64,000 nt of DNA from Lysobacter sp. MMG2 (GCF_016735495.2 NZ_JAERQY020000001.1:372001-436000), one strand, 5' to 3'. Shown: positions 1 to 11,188, counted from the stretch's first letter. Notes: a model not told the origin generated them from the sequence alone. Numbers and translations: made by a program.

Positions 1-603
1 GCGCGCGTCGGCGCGCAGCAGCGCGACGATGGCGTCGCGATCGCCGTGCTGCATGGCGTGCATGAAGCGTTCGAGCATGCGCCGGTGCATGTCCGGTTCG
101 ACGCTGAAACGCTGGCGATCGCTTTGCACGCGCGTGCGTGCGCGGCTCACCATCTGCCGGCAGTTCGCCTCGGTGTGTCCGAGCAGTTCGGCGATTTGCG
201 GGTAGTCGTAATCGAACACGTCCTTGAGCAGGAACGCGGCGCGCTCTTCGGGGCCGAGCTTCTCGAGCACGGCGAGATAGGCCAGCGAAACCTGCCCGGC
301 GATGTCGGCCTGCTGCTCCGGGCCGGGCGTGTCGTCGATGGTCAACGGCTCCGGCAGCCAGGGGCCCGGGTAGACCTCGCGCTCCTTGCGCGCCTGGCGC
401 AGGCGGTCGATGCCCAGCCGCGTGGTGGCCGTGACCAGCCACGCCTCCAGGTCGCGGATCTCCGAGCGGTCGGCCTGGTGCCAGCGCAGCCAGGCGTCCT
501 GGACGACCTCCTCGGCGTCGCTGCGGCTGCCCAGCAGCCGGTACGCCAGCGCGAACAGGCGCGGGCGGTGGGTTTCGAAGGCGGTGTCGGGCGTGGCGGA
601 CAT
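1..603 (-). CDS. ECF RNA polymerase sigma factor, SigJ/ECF41 type (C-terminus cut by window edge)
   Basis: This would be an alternative sigma factor that redirects RNA polymerase. The 201 visible residues start MSATPDTAFETHRPRLF and hold sigma region 2 (residues about 10-75, with GSRSDAEEVVQDAWLRW) and region 4 (about 115-165, with KLGPEERAAFLLKDVF and YPQIAELLGHTEANCRQ). Between them lies the linker motif PGPWLPEPL, a hallmark of the ECF41/SigJ group. That group normally has a C-terminal SnoaL-like domain that replaces a separate anti-sigma factor; only its first residues are inside the window. The ATG at 603 is preceded by a purine-rich stretch (GGGGGAGT on the plus strand is its complement), so the Shine-Dalgarno is weak. 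It follows the two membrane-protein genes in the same direction after a 110-bp gap, so it may have its own promoter. Confidence 0.9.
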   Translation of the reverse strand, partial: MSATPDTAFETHRPRLFALAYRLLGSRSDAEEVVQDAWLRWHQADRSEIRDLEAWLVTATTRLGIDRLRQARKEREVYPGPWLPEPLTIDDTPGPEQQADIAGQVSLAYLAVLEKLGPEERAAFLLKDVFDYDYPQIAELLGHTEANCRQMVSRARTRVQSDRQRFSVEPDMHRRMLERFMHAMQHGDRDAIVALLRADAR

Positions 604-713
604 GGGGGAGTAGAATCGGGGAAGCCTACTTTCAAGGACGGACGAAGGACGGGATCCGTGACATCCACCGCCCGCTCGAGCGGCGATGCTGGGCCGTCCG
701 ATGTCCCTGCCCG

Positions 714-1133
714 TCAGGGCTCGACCTTCGCCGGATCGGGAAGCTTCAGGTCGAAGCACTGCCTCCCACGCGGGTGCCGCCACTGGCCGCCCACGTCCCG
801 CTCGGCCGTGTCGCTATCGAACATCGCGCACAGCCGGTAGCGACGGGCGCCCAGCACTTCGTATTCGTACGGCCGCGACGTGAAGGGATCGCGCATCGCC
901 GGACGCGAGCCGGGGCGAGCCAGCGCGGACAAATTCGGCGGCAGCGCCTCGTTCCGCTCGGCCCAGATTTCGATGTCCACCTTCAGGCTGATCAGGTCGC
1001 GTTCGCGTCGTTCGTCCTGCCGCAACAGCCGCTGCTGCGCCGGCGTTCCGATCGCCACGATCGCCGCGATCACCGCCCCCGCAACCACCACGCCTGCCCC
1101 GACCAGCAGCCAGCGTCCCGCTGCGGCGCTCAT
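714..1133 (-). CDS. Hypothetical membrane-anchored protein, 139 aa
   Basis: I do not recognise a family. The protein has one hydrophobic N-terminal segment (about residues 7-29, starting GRWLLVGAGVVVAGAVIAAI), then a polar region with a charged helix (RLLRQDERRERDLISLK) and a C-terminal part with two cysteines. This suggests an inner-membrane anchor with a periplasmic domain. Its ATG overlaps the stop of the upstream DUF5671 gene by 4 bp (ATGA), so the two are probably translationally coupled and may act together. The layout (short tail, hydrophobic helix, LISLKVDIEIW, then a globular end) is loosely like a pseudopilin-type anchor, but no prepilin peptidase motif is visible. Confidence 0.75.
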   Translation of the reverse strand: MSAAAGRWLLVGAGVVVAGAVIAAIVAIGTPAQQRLLRQDERRERDLISLKVDIEIWAERNEALPPNLSALARPGSRPAMRDPFTSRPYEYEVLGARRYRLCAMFDSDTAERDVGGQWRHPRGRQCFDLKLPDPAKVEP

Positions 1134-1768
1134 GCGTCCACCTCTTCGCGACGCAGGTCGTGCAGGTACCAGGCGAACGCGCTGCCGGCGATCACCGCCA
1201 CCACCAGCACCTTCAGCACGAAGCGCGTGCTCAGTTCGCCGCCCAGCAGGTTGAAGACCAGGGTGGTCATGTCGCAGATCAGGACCGTCGCCGCCACGAA
1301 CAACGTCAGGTACGTCAGCCAGCGCCGCACGGGCGAGAGCCGCTTGATCGGATGGCGGGCCACGTCGCGGGCCACGTAGTGGGCGACGTAAGCAAAGACC
1401 GGGAAGGTGATGATAAGCGTCGCGGCGGACCAGCGGATCGAGCTGTCGAGTCGCCAGGCGATGGTGTCGGCCGGATCGGGCCAGGCGCGGTTGATCAGGT
1501 CGAACAGCAGGCTGCCCAGATGCCAGGCCGTGAAATACAGCGCGACGAACATCACCAGGTACAGAAACGCCTCGCGCGCGGAGACCGAGGCGCGCGGTCG
1601 CGGCACCGGCACGACGTAAGGCACGTCGGCGTAGGTGTCGAGCACGCCGCGCGTCTGCTCGTCACGCCATCCCGCCGCCGACAATGCGCGCGCGATGGAC
1701 TCCTTGGATTCCCCGCGCACCAGCGCTTCATGGACGAAGCGTTCCAGTTCCTGCGATCCCGATGCCAT
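1130..1768 (-). CDS. DUF5671-type integral membrane protein, 212 aa
   Basis: The first 45 residues form a small helical domain (LERFVHEALVRGESKESIA..LSAAGW) of the kind that often precedes DUF5671 membrane regions. Four hydrophobic segments follow at about residues 67-90, 108-130, 150-172 and 182-200. The function of the family is unknown; it is an inner-membrane protein by composition. The ATG at 1768 has a good Shine-Dalgarno (AAAGGGCAGGCA upstream). The gene is the first of a two-gene coupled pair with the 139-residue protein. No enzyme motif is visible. Confidence 0.8.
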   Translation of the reverse strand: MASGSQELERFVHEALVRGESKESIARALSAAGWRDEQTRGVLDTYADVPYVVPVPRPRASVSAREAFLYLVMFVALYFTAWHLGSLLFDLINRAWPDPADTIAWRLDSSIRWSAATLIITFPVFAYVAHYVARDVARHPIKRLSPVRRWLTYLTLFVAATVLICDMTTLVFNLLGGELSTRFVLKVLVVAVIAGSAFAWYLHDLRREEVDA

Positions 1769-1861
1769 TGCCTGCCCTTTCCGTGTTGAACGGGGGCAAG
1801 CCTAGCAAGACGCCGGGCGCGCGCGCGAAGACCGGGGCGCCGCGGGAAACCGGACGCAAAG

Positions 1862-1887
1862 AAAAAGCGGGCCGAAGCCCGCTTTTT
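1862..1887 (-). terminator. Rho-independent terminator after pnp
   Basis: A GCGGGC/GCCCGC stem with a short loop is flanked by five A on one side and five T on the other, so it can terminate on either strand. It lies about 40 bp past the pnp stop and is the natural end of the rimP-to-pnp transcription unit. Confidence 0.8.
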
Positions 1888-1926
1888 CAAGATCCGGCGA
1901 TGTCGCCGAAGGGATACGCGCGCGGC

Positions 1927-4035
<2,109 letters not shown>

Positions 4036-4297
4036 GTTGGGTTCCTGTCGTTTCTGATGCGTTCCGGTCGGGGCCCCTGCCCCGCTCCGACCGGCCGACG
4101 ATGCGGCCTGAATTCGGATGGTCATGCGGCGGACGCGTTGCGTCCGATGCCCGCCGACCTCAGACGGTACGGGGCGTGCTGTGCGCCGTACCGGGTAATG
4201 CGAACTTCAATTTGGTACACACGCCAGGCGCCGTACCGGTGCAGCCAACCTCAAAAACGAACCGCGGCGCATCGCTGCGCCGCGGTGGGTATTGCGT
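4036..4297 (-). other. rpsO-pnp intergenic leader with stem-loops
   Basis: This 262-bp gap holds no gene. Read on the minus strand it contains the rpsO terminator followed by the pnp leader. A near-perfect stem GGTACGG/CCGTACC lies at 4166-4172 and 4186-4192, and a second copy of its right arm (GCGCCGTACCGG) lies at about 4228-4239, so two alternative pairings are possible. In E. coli the same position carries an RNase III site through which PNPase represses its own mRNA. That this stem does the same here is inference. Confidence 0.45.
4261..4286 (-). terminator. Rho-independent terminator after rpsO
   Basis: An 11-bp perfect stem (ACCGCGGCGCA pairing with TGCGCCGCGGT) with a 4-base loop is followed on the minus strand by TTCGTTTTTG. 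It sits 12 bp past the rpsO stop. It probably attenuates, rather than fully separates, rpsO and pnp transcription, as in enteric bacteria. Confidence 0.8.
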
Positions 4298-4558
4298 TTA
4301 GCGACGCAGACCGAGTTTCTCGATCAGGCTCTTGTAGCGCTCGTGGTCCTTGCGCTTGAGATAGTCGAGCAGGCTGCGACGACGGTTGACCATCTGCAGC
4401 AGGCCGCGGCGGCTGTGGTGGTCCTGCTTGTGGACCTTGAAGTGGCCGGTGAGCTGCTCGATGCGGGCGGTCAGCAGGGCGACCTGGACTTCCGGCGAAC
4501 CGGTGTCGTTGGCGCCGCGCTTGTTGTCTTCAATGATCTTGCTGGTGTCGATGGACAT
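4298..4558 (-). CDS. rpsO: 30S ribosomal protein S15
   Basis: S15 is a primary 16S rRNA-binding protein that nucleates the platform of the 30S subunit. The product is 86 residues, close to the usual 88-89, and starts [20 protein letters not shown]. It carries the conserved stretches [25 protein letters not shown]-like [14 protein letters not shown] and [13 protein letters not shown]. The ATG is preceded by GAGGCAAAG. It lies between truB and pnp and has its own terminator. A probable promoter lies about 130 bp upstream, which leaves a long leader that could hold the S15 autoregulatory structure known from other bacteria. Confidence 0.98.
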   Translation of the reverse strand: MSIDTSKIIEDNKRGANDTGSPEVQVALLTARIEQLTGHFKVHKQDHHSRRGLLQMVNRRRSLLDYLKRKDHERYKSLIEKLGLRR

Positions 4559-4688
4559 CTTTGCCTCGTGATGCGTGGCCTGCAGAAGCGAATCGACCGG
4601 AATGAACCGCGCCGACGCACCGCCTGGCCCGCCGTTTGCTGTGGGATGTTGCGAAAGGGAACTGCTTAGGTGCTTGAAAAGCGGCGAA

Positions 4689-4694
4689 ATTGTA
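4689..4694 (-). promoter_or_regulatory. Candidate -10 box for rpsO
   Basis: TACAAT on the minus strand, in the context CTGTTACAATTTCG, matches the sigma-70 -10 consensus at 5 of 6 positions. No good -35 is visible at 16-18 bp. It lies in the 193-bp truB-rpsO gap, which holds no gene. Transcription from here would give a leader of about 125 nt before rpsO. Confidence 0.45.
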
Positions 4695-4751
4695 ACAGCA
4701 GGCCCACGCGAATGCGACCCGCCCGAGTGTCTTTCGCGGGAAGACCGGCCT

Positions 4752-5708
4752 TCACGCGGGCGATCGCGCCGCCTGTTCAGGCTCGCCCGACTGCGCCGCC
4801 CAGCGGAACAGGCGCTGCGGCGCGAGCCGCTCCCCGGAACGCTGGCCGATGCCCAGGCAGCGGCCATCGGTCCCGAACACCGCGACCAGCCCCTCTTCAC
4901 CCGCGGGGCAGTCCACGGCCTGGCCCATGCCCAGCCGACGCGCGGCCTCCGCCTCCAGCTCGACGCGGGGGAACTGGGACAGCCCGGCCTCGATGGGGAG
5001 CAGGCACGCCTCCAGCGCTGTCTCACCGCCCTCTTCCAGCAGCGAACGCACCGACTCCAGCGTGTGCATCGCCGGCGCGCGGAAGGGGTCGACCCAGAGC
5101 CGGCGCAGCGTGGCGACGTGGGCGCCACAGCCAAGGGTTTCCCCGAGATCTCGGACCAGGCTGCGAACGTAGGTGCCCGAGCCGCACTCCACGTGCAGAC
5201 GCAGGCGGGGCCCGTCACGGTCGAGGAGTTCGAAGCGGTGTACGACAACGTCCCGCTCGGGCGCCTCGATGGACTCGCCCCGGCGGGCTTTGGCGTAGAG
5301 CGGCTCGCCGCCCTGCTTGAGGGCCGAATAGATGGGCGCACGCTGGCGGATCGGGCCGCGCAGCGGGACCAGCGCCGCCTCGATGGCGGCATCGTCCAGG
5401 ACGGGCACGGGACGTTCCAGCAGCGGCGCGCCGTCGGCGTCGTCGCTGTCGGTGGTCAGGCCGAGCACGGCCGTCGTCTCATAGGCCTTGGCCGAGCCGA
5501 GCAGCAAGCCGGCGATCTTCGTCGCCTCGCCGAAACACAGCGGCAGCAGGCCGGTGGCGAGCGGGTCCAGGCTGCCGGTGTGCCCGCCCTTTTCGGCGCG
5601 GAACAGGTGGCGCGCCTGCTGCAGCGCCTGGTTGGAGCTCAGGCCCTGCGGCTTGTCGAGCAGCAGGATGCCGTCGAGCGGGCGGAAGCGCGTCTTGGCT
5701 TTCGTCAT
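4752..5708 (-). CDS. truB: tRNA pseudouridine(55) synthase
   Basis: TruB makes pseudouridine 55 in the T-loop of tRNAs. The 318-residue product begins [20 protein letters not shown] and carries the catalytic-aspartate motif [16 protein letters not shown] (about residues 38-55) and the family motifs [11 protein letters not shown] and [16 protein letters not shown]. The C-terminal 60 residues form the PUA-like domain ([11 protein letters not shown]). The start at 5708 was chosen over an upstream extension because the conserved N-terminus begins here; the Shine-Dalgarno is weak. It lies 156 bp past rbfA, and a hairpin in that gap may lower read-through. Confidence 0.97.
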   Translation of the reverse strand: MTKAKTRFRPLDGILLLDKPQGLSSNQALQQARHLFRAEKGGHTGSLDPLATGLLPLCFGEATKIAGLLLGSAKAYETTAVLGLTTDSDDADGAPLLERPVPVLDDAAIEAALVPLRGPIRQRAPIYSALKQGGEPLYAKARRGESIEAPERDVVVHRFELLDRDGPRLRLHVECGSGTYVRSLVRDLGETLGCGAHVATLRRLWVDPFRAPAMHTLESVRSLLEEGGETALEACLLPIEAGLSQFPRVELEAEAARRLGMGQAVDCPAGEEGLVAVFGTDGRCLGIGQRSGERLAPQRLFRWAAQSGEPEQAARSPA

Positions 5709-5839
5709 GGATCGTCGCGGGAGTCCATTGGTCGCCACGGTCACCGCGTCACGATCACAAGGTCGCAACGACGGCCTGCCGTGCGAATCCTGCGGGGGAT
5801 CCGCGGCCAGGGCAATGGGAAACGGAGAAAGACGACGAA

Positions 5840-5862
5840 CGGCGCGGGAGGCTCCCGCGCCG
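5840..5862 (-). terminator. GC-rich hairpin between rbfA and truB
   Basis: A perfect 10-bp stem (CGGCGCGGGA pairing with TCCCGCGCCG, loop GGC) lies directly after the rbfA stop. On the minus strand it is followed by TTCGTCGTCTTTC, a weak T-rich tail. It may be a partial terminator or an RNA-stabilising 3' hairpin. Confidence 0.45.
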
Positions 5863-5864
5863 GC

Positions 5865-6236
5865 TCATTCGTCGGCGTCGGTGTCGGCGACCCGCGGCGT
5901 ATCGCGCAGCAGGTTGCCGATGCGTTCGCCGCGATCGACCGAATCGTCGTAGTGGAAATGCAGTTCGGGCACGTGGCGCATCTTCACCGCGCGGCCGAGC
6001 TGGAAGCGGATCTGCGGGGCCAGTTCCTTCAGCGCCTTGACGGCCTCTTTGGAACGTTCCTGCTGAAGCGCAGTGACGAACACCTTGGCGTGCGCGAGGT
6101 CACGCGAGACCTCCACGTCGGAGACGCTGACGGACGGCAGGCCGTGCTCGCGCACGGCCTCGTGCACCAGCGTGCCCAACTCCCTGCGGAGCTGGGCGGA
6201 AACGCGATCGGTGCGATGGAACGATTTGCCTGGCAC
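5865..6236 (-). CDS. rbfA: 30S ribosome-binding factor RbfA
   Basis: RbfA binds the immature 30S subunit and helps late 16S maturation, notably in the cold. The 123-residue product starts MPGKSFHRTDRVSAQLRREL and has the KH-like fold signatures VSVSDVEVSRDLAHAKVFVT and VPELHFHYDDSVDRG. The likely start is a GTG at 6236; no Shine-Dalgarno is visible. The leader immediately upstream consists of GATTCGTGATT-type repeats that run up to the start codon. It follows infB after a repeat-filled 102-bp gap. Confidence 0.95.
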   Translation of the reverse strand: MPGKSFHRTDRVSAQLRRELGTLVHEAVREHGLPSVSVSDVEVSRDLAHAKVFVTALQQERSKEAVKALKELAPQIRFQLGRAVKMRHVPELHFHYDDSVDRGERIGNLLRDTPRVADTDADE

Positions 6237-6334
6237 GTGATTTGTGATTCGTGATTGGTGATTCGTGGTGGAACTTGCGTGACCGGGACGCGCTCTTCGC
6301 TTCTACGAATCACGAATCCCGAATCACGAATCCC
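6236..6334. repeat. GATTCGTGATT-type short repeats, two inverted blocks between infB and rbfA
   Basis: On the plus strand the block at 6236-6268 has four degenerate copies of GTGATTNGTGATT. The block at 6304-6334 carries the reverse-complement type (ACGAATCACGAATCC, twice). The two blocks face each other across about 35 bp and can pair in RNA. The second block ends 5 bp before the infB stop and the first touches the rbfA start codon. Runs of this style are common between genes in Xanthomonadaceae genomes. Confidence 0.75.
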
Positions 6335-6338
6335 GGCT

Positions 6339-8975
6339 TCAGAGCGTGCGCTGCACTTCGATACGCTCGAAGCACTCGATCTGGTCGCCCGGCTTGACGT
6401 CGTTGTACGCCTTCACGCCGATGCCGCACTCGGTGCCGTTGCGCACCTCGTCGACGTTCTCCTTGAAGCGGCGCAGCGATTCCAGTTCGCCTTCGAAGAT
6501 GACGGCGTTGTCGCGCAGGACGCGGATCGGCTTGTTCCGCTTGACCACGCCTTCCACGACCATGCAGCCGGCGACGGCGCCGAACTTGGAGCTGCGGAAG
6601 ACATCGCGAACCTCGGCGGTGCCGATGATCTCTTCGCGGATCTCCACGCCCAGGATGCCGGACGCGACCTGCTTCACCTGGTCGATCACGTCATAGATGA
6701 TCGAGAAGTAGCGCAGGTCCACGCCGTTGCCTTCGATCACCTTGCGCGCCGATGCGTCGGCACGGACGTTGAAGCCGATGACCGTCGCCTTCGCGGTGAG
6801 CGCGGCGTTGGCGTCGGACTCGGTGATGCCGCCCACGCCGGAGCTGATGACGTTGATGCGGATCTGGTCGTTGGACAGCGCGGTCAGCGACTGGCGCAGC
6901 GCTTCCACCGAACCCTGCACGTCGGCCTTGACGACGAGGTTGAGGCTCAGCTGGCCCTCGCCCTTGCCCATCTGGGCCATGATGTCTTCCATGCGGTTGC
7001 CGGCAGCGGCGACCAGGCGCGATTCACGGCGCTTGGCGTCGCGCTGCTGCGCGACGTCCTTGGCCAGACGCTCGTCGTCGACGACCACGAAGTCGTCGCC
7101 CGCGTCCGGCACGCCGGACAGGCCGAGCACCTGCACCGGAATCGACGGACCGGCGCCCTCGACCTGCTTGCCGTTCTCGTCGAACAGCGCACGCACGCGG
7201 CCGTACTGCACGCCGCACACGAGGTAGTCGCCCTTCCTGAGTTCGCCCGCCTGCACCAGCACGGTGGCGACCGGGCCGCGGCCCTTGTCGAGCGCGGATT
7301 CGATCACCGTACCCGTGGCACGGCCGGTCGGTACTGCGCGCAGTTCGAGCACTTCGGCCTGCAGCGAGATCGCGTCGAGCAGGTCGTCCACGCCCAGGCC
7401 GGTCTTGGCCGACAGCTCCACCATCTGGGTATCGCCGCCGAAGTCTTCGGCCACGATGTCCTCGGCGAGCAGGTCGTTCTTGACGCGGCTCGGGTCGGCG
7501 TCGGATTTGTCGATCTTGTTGATCGCCACGATCAGCGGCACGCCGGCCGCCTTCGCGTGCTGGATGGCTTCCTTCGTCTGCGGCATGACGCCGTCGTCGG
7601 CGGCCACGACCAGCACGACGATGTCGGTCAGCTTGGCGCCGCGTGCGCGCATCGAGGTGAACGCCGCGTGGCCCGGGGTGTCGAGGAAGCTGATGACGCC
7701 CTTGTCGGTTTCCACGTGGTACGCGCCGATGTGCTGGGTGATGCCGCCGGCTTCACCGGAGGCCACCTTCGTGCGGCGGATGTAGTCCAGCAGCGAGGTC
7801 TTGCCGTGGTCGACGTGGCCCATGATGGTGACCACCGGCGGACGCGCGACCTTCTCGCCCTGCGTCTCTTCGACGTGGGCCAGCAGTGCGTCTTCGGCGC
7901 TGGCGGCATCGGCCTTCACGACCACATGGCCCAGCTCTTCGGTCACCAGCGCAGCGGTGTCGTGGTCGATGGACTGGTTGATGGTCGCCATGACGCCCAT
8001 CTTGAACAGCGCCTTCACCACGTCGCCGCCCTTGAGCGCCATCTTCTGCGCCAGATCGGCGACGGTGATGGTCTCGCCGATGGCGACGTCGCGCACGATC
8101 GGCGCGGTCGGTCGGGTGAAGCCGCTGCCCGAACGCGCCTGCTCGGCGTGACGGCGCTGCGGCTTGGCCTTGCCACGCGAGCTGGCGCCACGACGGGCGC
8201 GCTCGGAGGCGCTCAGGTGCATCTGGCCGGCGAAGCGGTTGGTGCGGTCGTCGTCCTCGACGGTCGTCACCATCGCGTGCGAGCCACGCGTCTTGTGCGC
8301 GGGGGTGCCACGCGGCGCTTCGGCCACGCGCGCCGGAGCGGGCTTGGGGTGACCGTGGCCGTGCGCGGCCGCAGGCTTGGGATGACCGTGGCCGTGGGTG
8401 GTCGCAGGCTTGCGCGCGGCCGGCTCCTCGGCGTCTTCGGCGACCACGCTGGCGTCGGCCAGGCGGGCACGCTCTTCTTCCTCGGCCTTCTGGCGCGCGA
8501 TTTCCTCCGCCTCGCGACGGACCGCATCGGCCTCGTCGGCGCGACGCTTGTCGTCAGCGGCCAGGCGCTGCTGTTCGGCGAGGTTGCGCTGCTTGGATTC
8601 CTCCAGCTTGCGCAGGATCTCGGCGCGCTCGTCGCCCTCCGACATCGGCTGGCCTTCGGTCGGCTTCACCAGCGTGACCTTCTTGCGCACCACGACGTCG
8701 ACGGTCGTCTTGTTCTTGCCGCCGCCGACGGTGATTTCCTGCTTCCGGCTGCGGTTGAGCGTGATCTTCTTCGCCGCGTCCCCCGGTTCGTCGGCCTTGT
8801 CGGCCTTGCCGTGGGAGCGCTTGAGGAAGCCGAGCAGCTTGACTTTCTCGATGCTGGTGACGACCTGGTCGGGGCCGCTGAAGGTCATGCCGGCCTCGGC
8901 CAGCTGCTCCAGCAACTTCTCGACCGGCGTGTTCACCAGTTCGGCCAGCTTGCGGATGGTGGTTTGCTGCGACAT
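6339..8975 (-). CDS. infB: Translation initiation factor IF-2
   Basis: IF-2 is the GTPase that places initiator fMet-tRNA on the 30S subunit and promotes subunit joining. The 878-residue product has the IF2 N-terminal domain (1-50), a long charged linker (about 90-300), the G domain with [12 protein letters not shown] (about 385), DTPGHAAF and [10 protein letters not shown], then domains II, III and the fMet-binding C-terminal domain ending [14 protein letters not shown]. The linker contains a His-Gly-rich tandem repeat (two copies of HGHGHPKP near residues 190-213). The ATG at 8975 is 89 bp from nusA; that gap contains two short GC hairpins but no clear terminator, which fits a nusA-infB operon. 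Confidence 0.98.
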   Translation of the reverse strand: MSQQTTIRKLAELVNTPVEKLLEQLAEAGMTFSGPDQVVTSIEKVKLLGFLKRSHGKADKADEPGDAAKKITLNRSRKQEITVGGGKNKTTVDVVVRKKVTLVKPTEGQPMSEGDERAEILRKLEESKQRNLAEQQRLAADDKRRADEADAVRREAEEIARQKAEEEERARLADASVVAEDAEEPAARKPATTHGHGHPKPAAAHGHGHPKPAPARVAEAPRGTPAHKTRGSHAMVTTVEDDDRTNRFAGQMHLSASERARRGASSRGKAKPQRRHAEQARSGSGFTRPTAPIVRDVAIGETITVADLAQKMALKGGDVVKALFKMGVMATINQSIDHDTAALVTEELGHVVVKADAASAEDALLAHVEETQGEKVARPPVVTIMGHVDHGKTSLLDYIRRTKVASGEAGGITQHIGAYHVETDKGVISFLDTPGHAAFTSMRARGAKLTDIVVLVVAADDGVMPQTKEAIQHAKAAGVPLIVAINKIDKSDADPSRVKNDLLAEDIVAEDFGGDTQMVELSAKTGLGVDDLLDAISLQAEVLELRAVPTGRATGTVIESALDKGRGPVATVLVQAGELRKGDYLVCGVQYGRVRALFDENGKQVEGAGPSIPVQVLGLSGVPDAGDDFVVVDDERLAKDVAQQRDAKRRESRLVAAAGNRMEDIMAQMGKGEGQLSLNLVVKADVQGSVEALRQSLTALSNDQIRINVISSGVGGITESDANAALTAKATVIGFNVRADASARKVIEGNGVDLRYFSIIYDVIDQVKQVASGILGVEIREEIIGTAEVRDVFRSSKFGAVAGCMVVEGVVKRNKPIRVLRDNAVIFEGELESLRRFKENVDEVRNGTECGIGVKAYNDVKPGDQIECFERIEVQRTL

Positions 8976-9064
8976 TCGGATTCCGTGTCCTCGTGGCGCG
9001 GGGCGGGCCCCGCGCGTGTTGGCGTCATTCTAGCCCGGCGGTGCCGGGCGGGCCGACGCGGTAT

Positions 9065-10552
9065 TCATTCGAACCAGTGCTTGCGCGCTTCCATGATCAG
9101 CGCGGCGGCACGGGCCTCGTCGATGCCATCGATATCGGTCAGCTCGTCGGTGGCCATGTCGGCCAGGTCGTCGCGCGTGACCACGCCGCGCGCGGCGAGC
9201 GCGTAGGCGGTGGCTTCATCCATGCCGTCCAGCTCGAGCAGGTCGGCCGCCGGCTGGTGCTCGTCGAGCTCCTCCTCGGCCGCCAGCGCCTCGTTGAGCA
9301 GGGCGTCGCGGGCGCGCGAGCGCAGTTCCTCGACGATGTCCTCGTCGAAGCCCTCCACCGCGAGCAGCTCGCCGACCGGCACGTAGGCGATTTCCTCGAC
9401 CGTGCTGAAGCCTTCCGAGACCAGGATGCCGGCGATTTCCTCGTCGACTTCCAGCTTTTCCTGGAACAGCTGGCGGGCGGCGTTCTGTTCGGCCTCCGAC
9501 TTCGCCGTGACCTGGTCCTGGGTCATCACGTTCAACTGCCAACCCGACAGGCGGGACGCCAGACGCACGTTCTGGCCGCCCTTGCCGATCGCCTGGGCCA
9601 GGCGGTCTTCCGCCACGGCCAGATCCATCGAGTGCTTCTCTTCATCGACGATGATCGACTGCACTTCCGCCGGCGCCATCGCGTTGATGACGAACTGGGC
9701 CGGGTTGTCCGACCACAGCACGATGTCCACGCGCTCGCCGTTGAGCTCGTTGCTCACCGCCTGCACGCGCGAACCGCGCATGCCGATGCACGCGCCGATG
9801 GGATCGGTGCGGTTGTCGTGCGCGACGACGGCGATCTTGGCGCGGTCGCCCGGATCGCGTGCGCAGGCCTTGATCGACACCAGGCCCTGTCCGACTTCCG
9901 GCACTTCGAGCTTGAACAGCTCCATCATGAATTCCGGCGCGGCGCGGCTGATGAACAGCTGCGGGCCACGCGGTTCGCTGCGCACGTCGAACAGGTAACC
10001 GCGCACGCGGTCGCCGGTGCGCAGCACATCGCGCGGGATGCCCTTGTCCTTCGGGATGATCGCCTCGGCGTTGCCGCCCAGGTCGACGTAGATGTTGCCG
10101 CGCTCCACGCGCTTGACCACGCCGGTGACCAGTTCGCCCACGCGATCCTTCCACGCGTCCACGACCTGCTGGCGCTCGGCCTCGCGCACGCGTTGCACGA
10201 TCACCTGCTTGGCGGCCTGTGCGGCGATGCGGCCGAACTCGGGGTTTTCGATCTGTTCTTCGATGTAGTCACCGACCTCGGCGCCCTCGACCTCGTCGAC
10301 GGCGTCCATCAGGCGGATCTGGCGATCCGGTGACTCCATCACGACGTCGTCGGCCACGACCTCCATGCGACGGTAGGTTTCGTAGCTGCCGTCCTTCTGG
10401 TCGATGGTGACGCGCACCAGCACGTCCTGGTCGTGGTAGCGCTTCTTCGCAGCCGAGGCCAACGCGGCCTCGATGGCCTCGAAGATGACCTCGCGCGGGA
10501 CGCCCTTCTCATTGGCGACCGCGTCCACGACCAGCAACAGTTCCTTGCTCAT
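9065..10552 (-). CDS. nusA: Transcription termination/antitermination factor NusA
   Basis: NusA binds RNA polymerase and nascent RNA and modulates pausing, termination and antitermination. The 495-residue product matches the usual length: an N-terminal polymerase-binding domain (1-130), an S1 domain (about 135-200, VTGVVKRVERGNIYVDLGG), two KH domains (about 230-345, with DPIGACIGMRGSRVQAV and IGKGGQNVRLA) and two acidic C-terminal repeats (LLAVEGFDEDIVEELRSRA and LLELDGMDEATAYALAARG). It is 60 bp downstream of rimP with no terminator between them, so the two are co-transcribed. Confidence 0.98.
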   Translation of the reverse strand: MSKELLLVVDAVANEKGVPREVIFEAIEAALASAAKKRYHDQDVLVRVTIDQKDGSYETYRRMEVVADDVVMESPDRQIRLMDAVDEVEGAEVGDYIEEQIENPEFGRIAAQAAKQVIVQRVREAERQQVVDAWKDRVGELVTGVVKRVERGNIYVDLGGNAEAIIPKDKGIPRDVLRTGDRVRGYLFDVRSEPRGPQLFISRAAPEFMMELFKLEVPEVGQGLVSIKACARDPGDRAKIAVVAHDNRTDPIGACIGMRGSRVQAVSNELNGERVDIVLWSDNPAQFVINAMAPAEVQSIIVDEEKHSMDLAVAEDRLAQAIGKGGQNVRLASRLSGWQLNVMTQDQVTAKSEAEQNAARQLFQEKLEVDEEIAGILVSEGFSTVEEIAYVPVGELLAVEGFDEDIVEELRSRARDALLNEALAAEEELDEHQPAADLLELDGMDEATAYALAARGVVTRDDLADMATDELTDIDGIDEARAAALIMEARKHWFE

Positions 10553-10612
10553 CTTTCTAGCTCCGCACGGTCGGCGACTCGCGCCGCCGGCATTGGGTGG
10601 TGATGGGGTGGT

Positions 10613-11188
10613 TTACTTCTTTGCCTTCGAAGCGCCGCCTTTCGGCGCGCCCTTCGACGGCTTGTCTTTGCCCGGCTTGACCGGGGCGAATCCAAGCGCG
10701 GCCCAGTCCGGGACCAGGCGCGCCTTGTCGATGTTTCCGAACGGCACGACGAACTCGTTGCCGTCCAGCACGAAGACGACGTTGTCGCCGTCCACGCGCG
10801 CAATCTGTCCCTGCAGTCGGCGGCGGCCGTCCTGCGGCAGCTTCATGGCGACCTTGGCGGTCTCGCCTGCGAAGCGCTCGTAGTGGCCCAGCGTGAACAG
10901 CGGGCGGTCGATGCCGGGCGAGGAGACTTCCAGCGTGTACTGGCTGCTGATCGGATCTTCCACATCCAGCTGCGCCGACACCTCGCGGCTCACCGCCTCG
11001 CAGTCGTCGATGGTCACCGAGCGCGGCTGACCGTCCTCGCCCACGGCCCGGTCGGCCGGCACGTCGATATACAGGCGCAACACGGCGTTGCCGGGGGCTG
11101 CAAGGTATTCCGCGCCCAGCAGCTCGACACCCAGCGACGCAACGGTCGGGGCGAGCAGGTTCGCGATTTCCACAGCTTTGTCCGTCAC
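10613..11188 (-). CDS. rimP: Ribosome maturation factor RimP
   Basis: RimP is needed for maturation of the 30S subunit. The 191-residue product has the N-terminal alpha/beta domain ([19 protein letters not shown], then [19 protein letters not shown]) and the conserved [20 protein letters not shown], followed by the SH3-like C-terminal domain. The last 25 residues are a basic Lys/Pro/Gly tail ([16 protein letters not shown]), longer than in E. coli. The start is a GTG at 11188 with GGGAG seven bases upstream. It is the first protein gene after tRNA-fMet, as in E. coli metY-rimP-nusA. Confidence 0.96.
   Translation of the reverse strand: MTDKAVEIANLLAPTVASLGVELLGAEYLAAPGNAVLRLYIDVPADRAVGEDGQPRSVTIDDCEAVSREVSAQLDVEDPISSQYTLEVSSPGIDRPLFTLGHYERFAGETAKVAMKLPQDGRRRLQGQIARVDGDNVVFVLDGNEFVVPFGNIDKARLVPDWAALGFAPVKPGKDKPSKGAPKGGASKAKK

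Noticed and set aside
6255-9206. 983-codon open frame opposite infB
   Set aside because: Antisense of IF-2, with no family resemblance and no ribosome-binding site; IF-2 motifs on the other strand are unambiguous.
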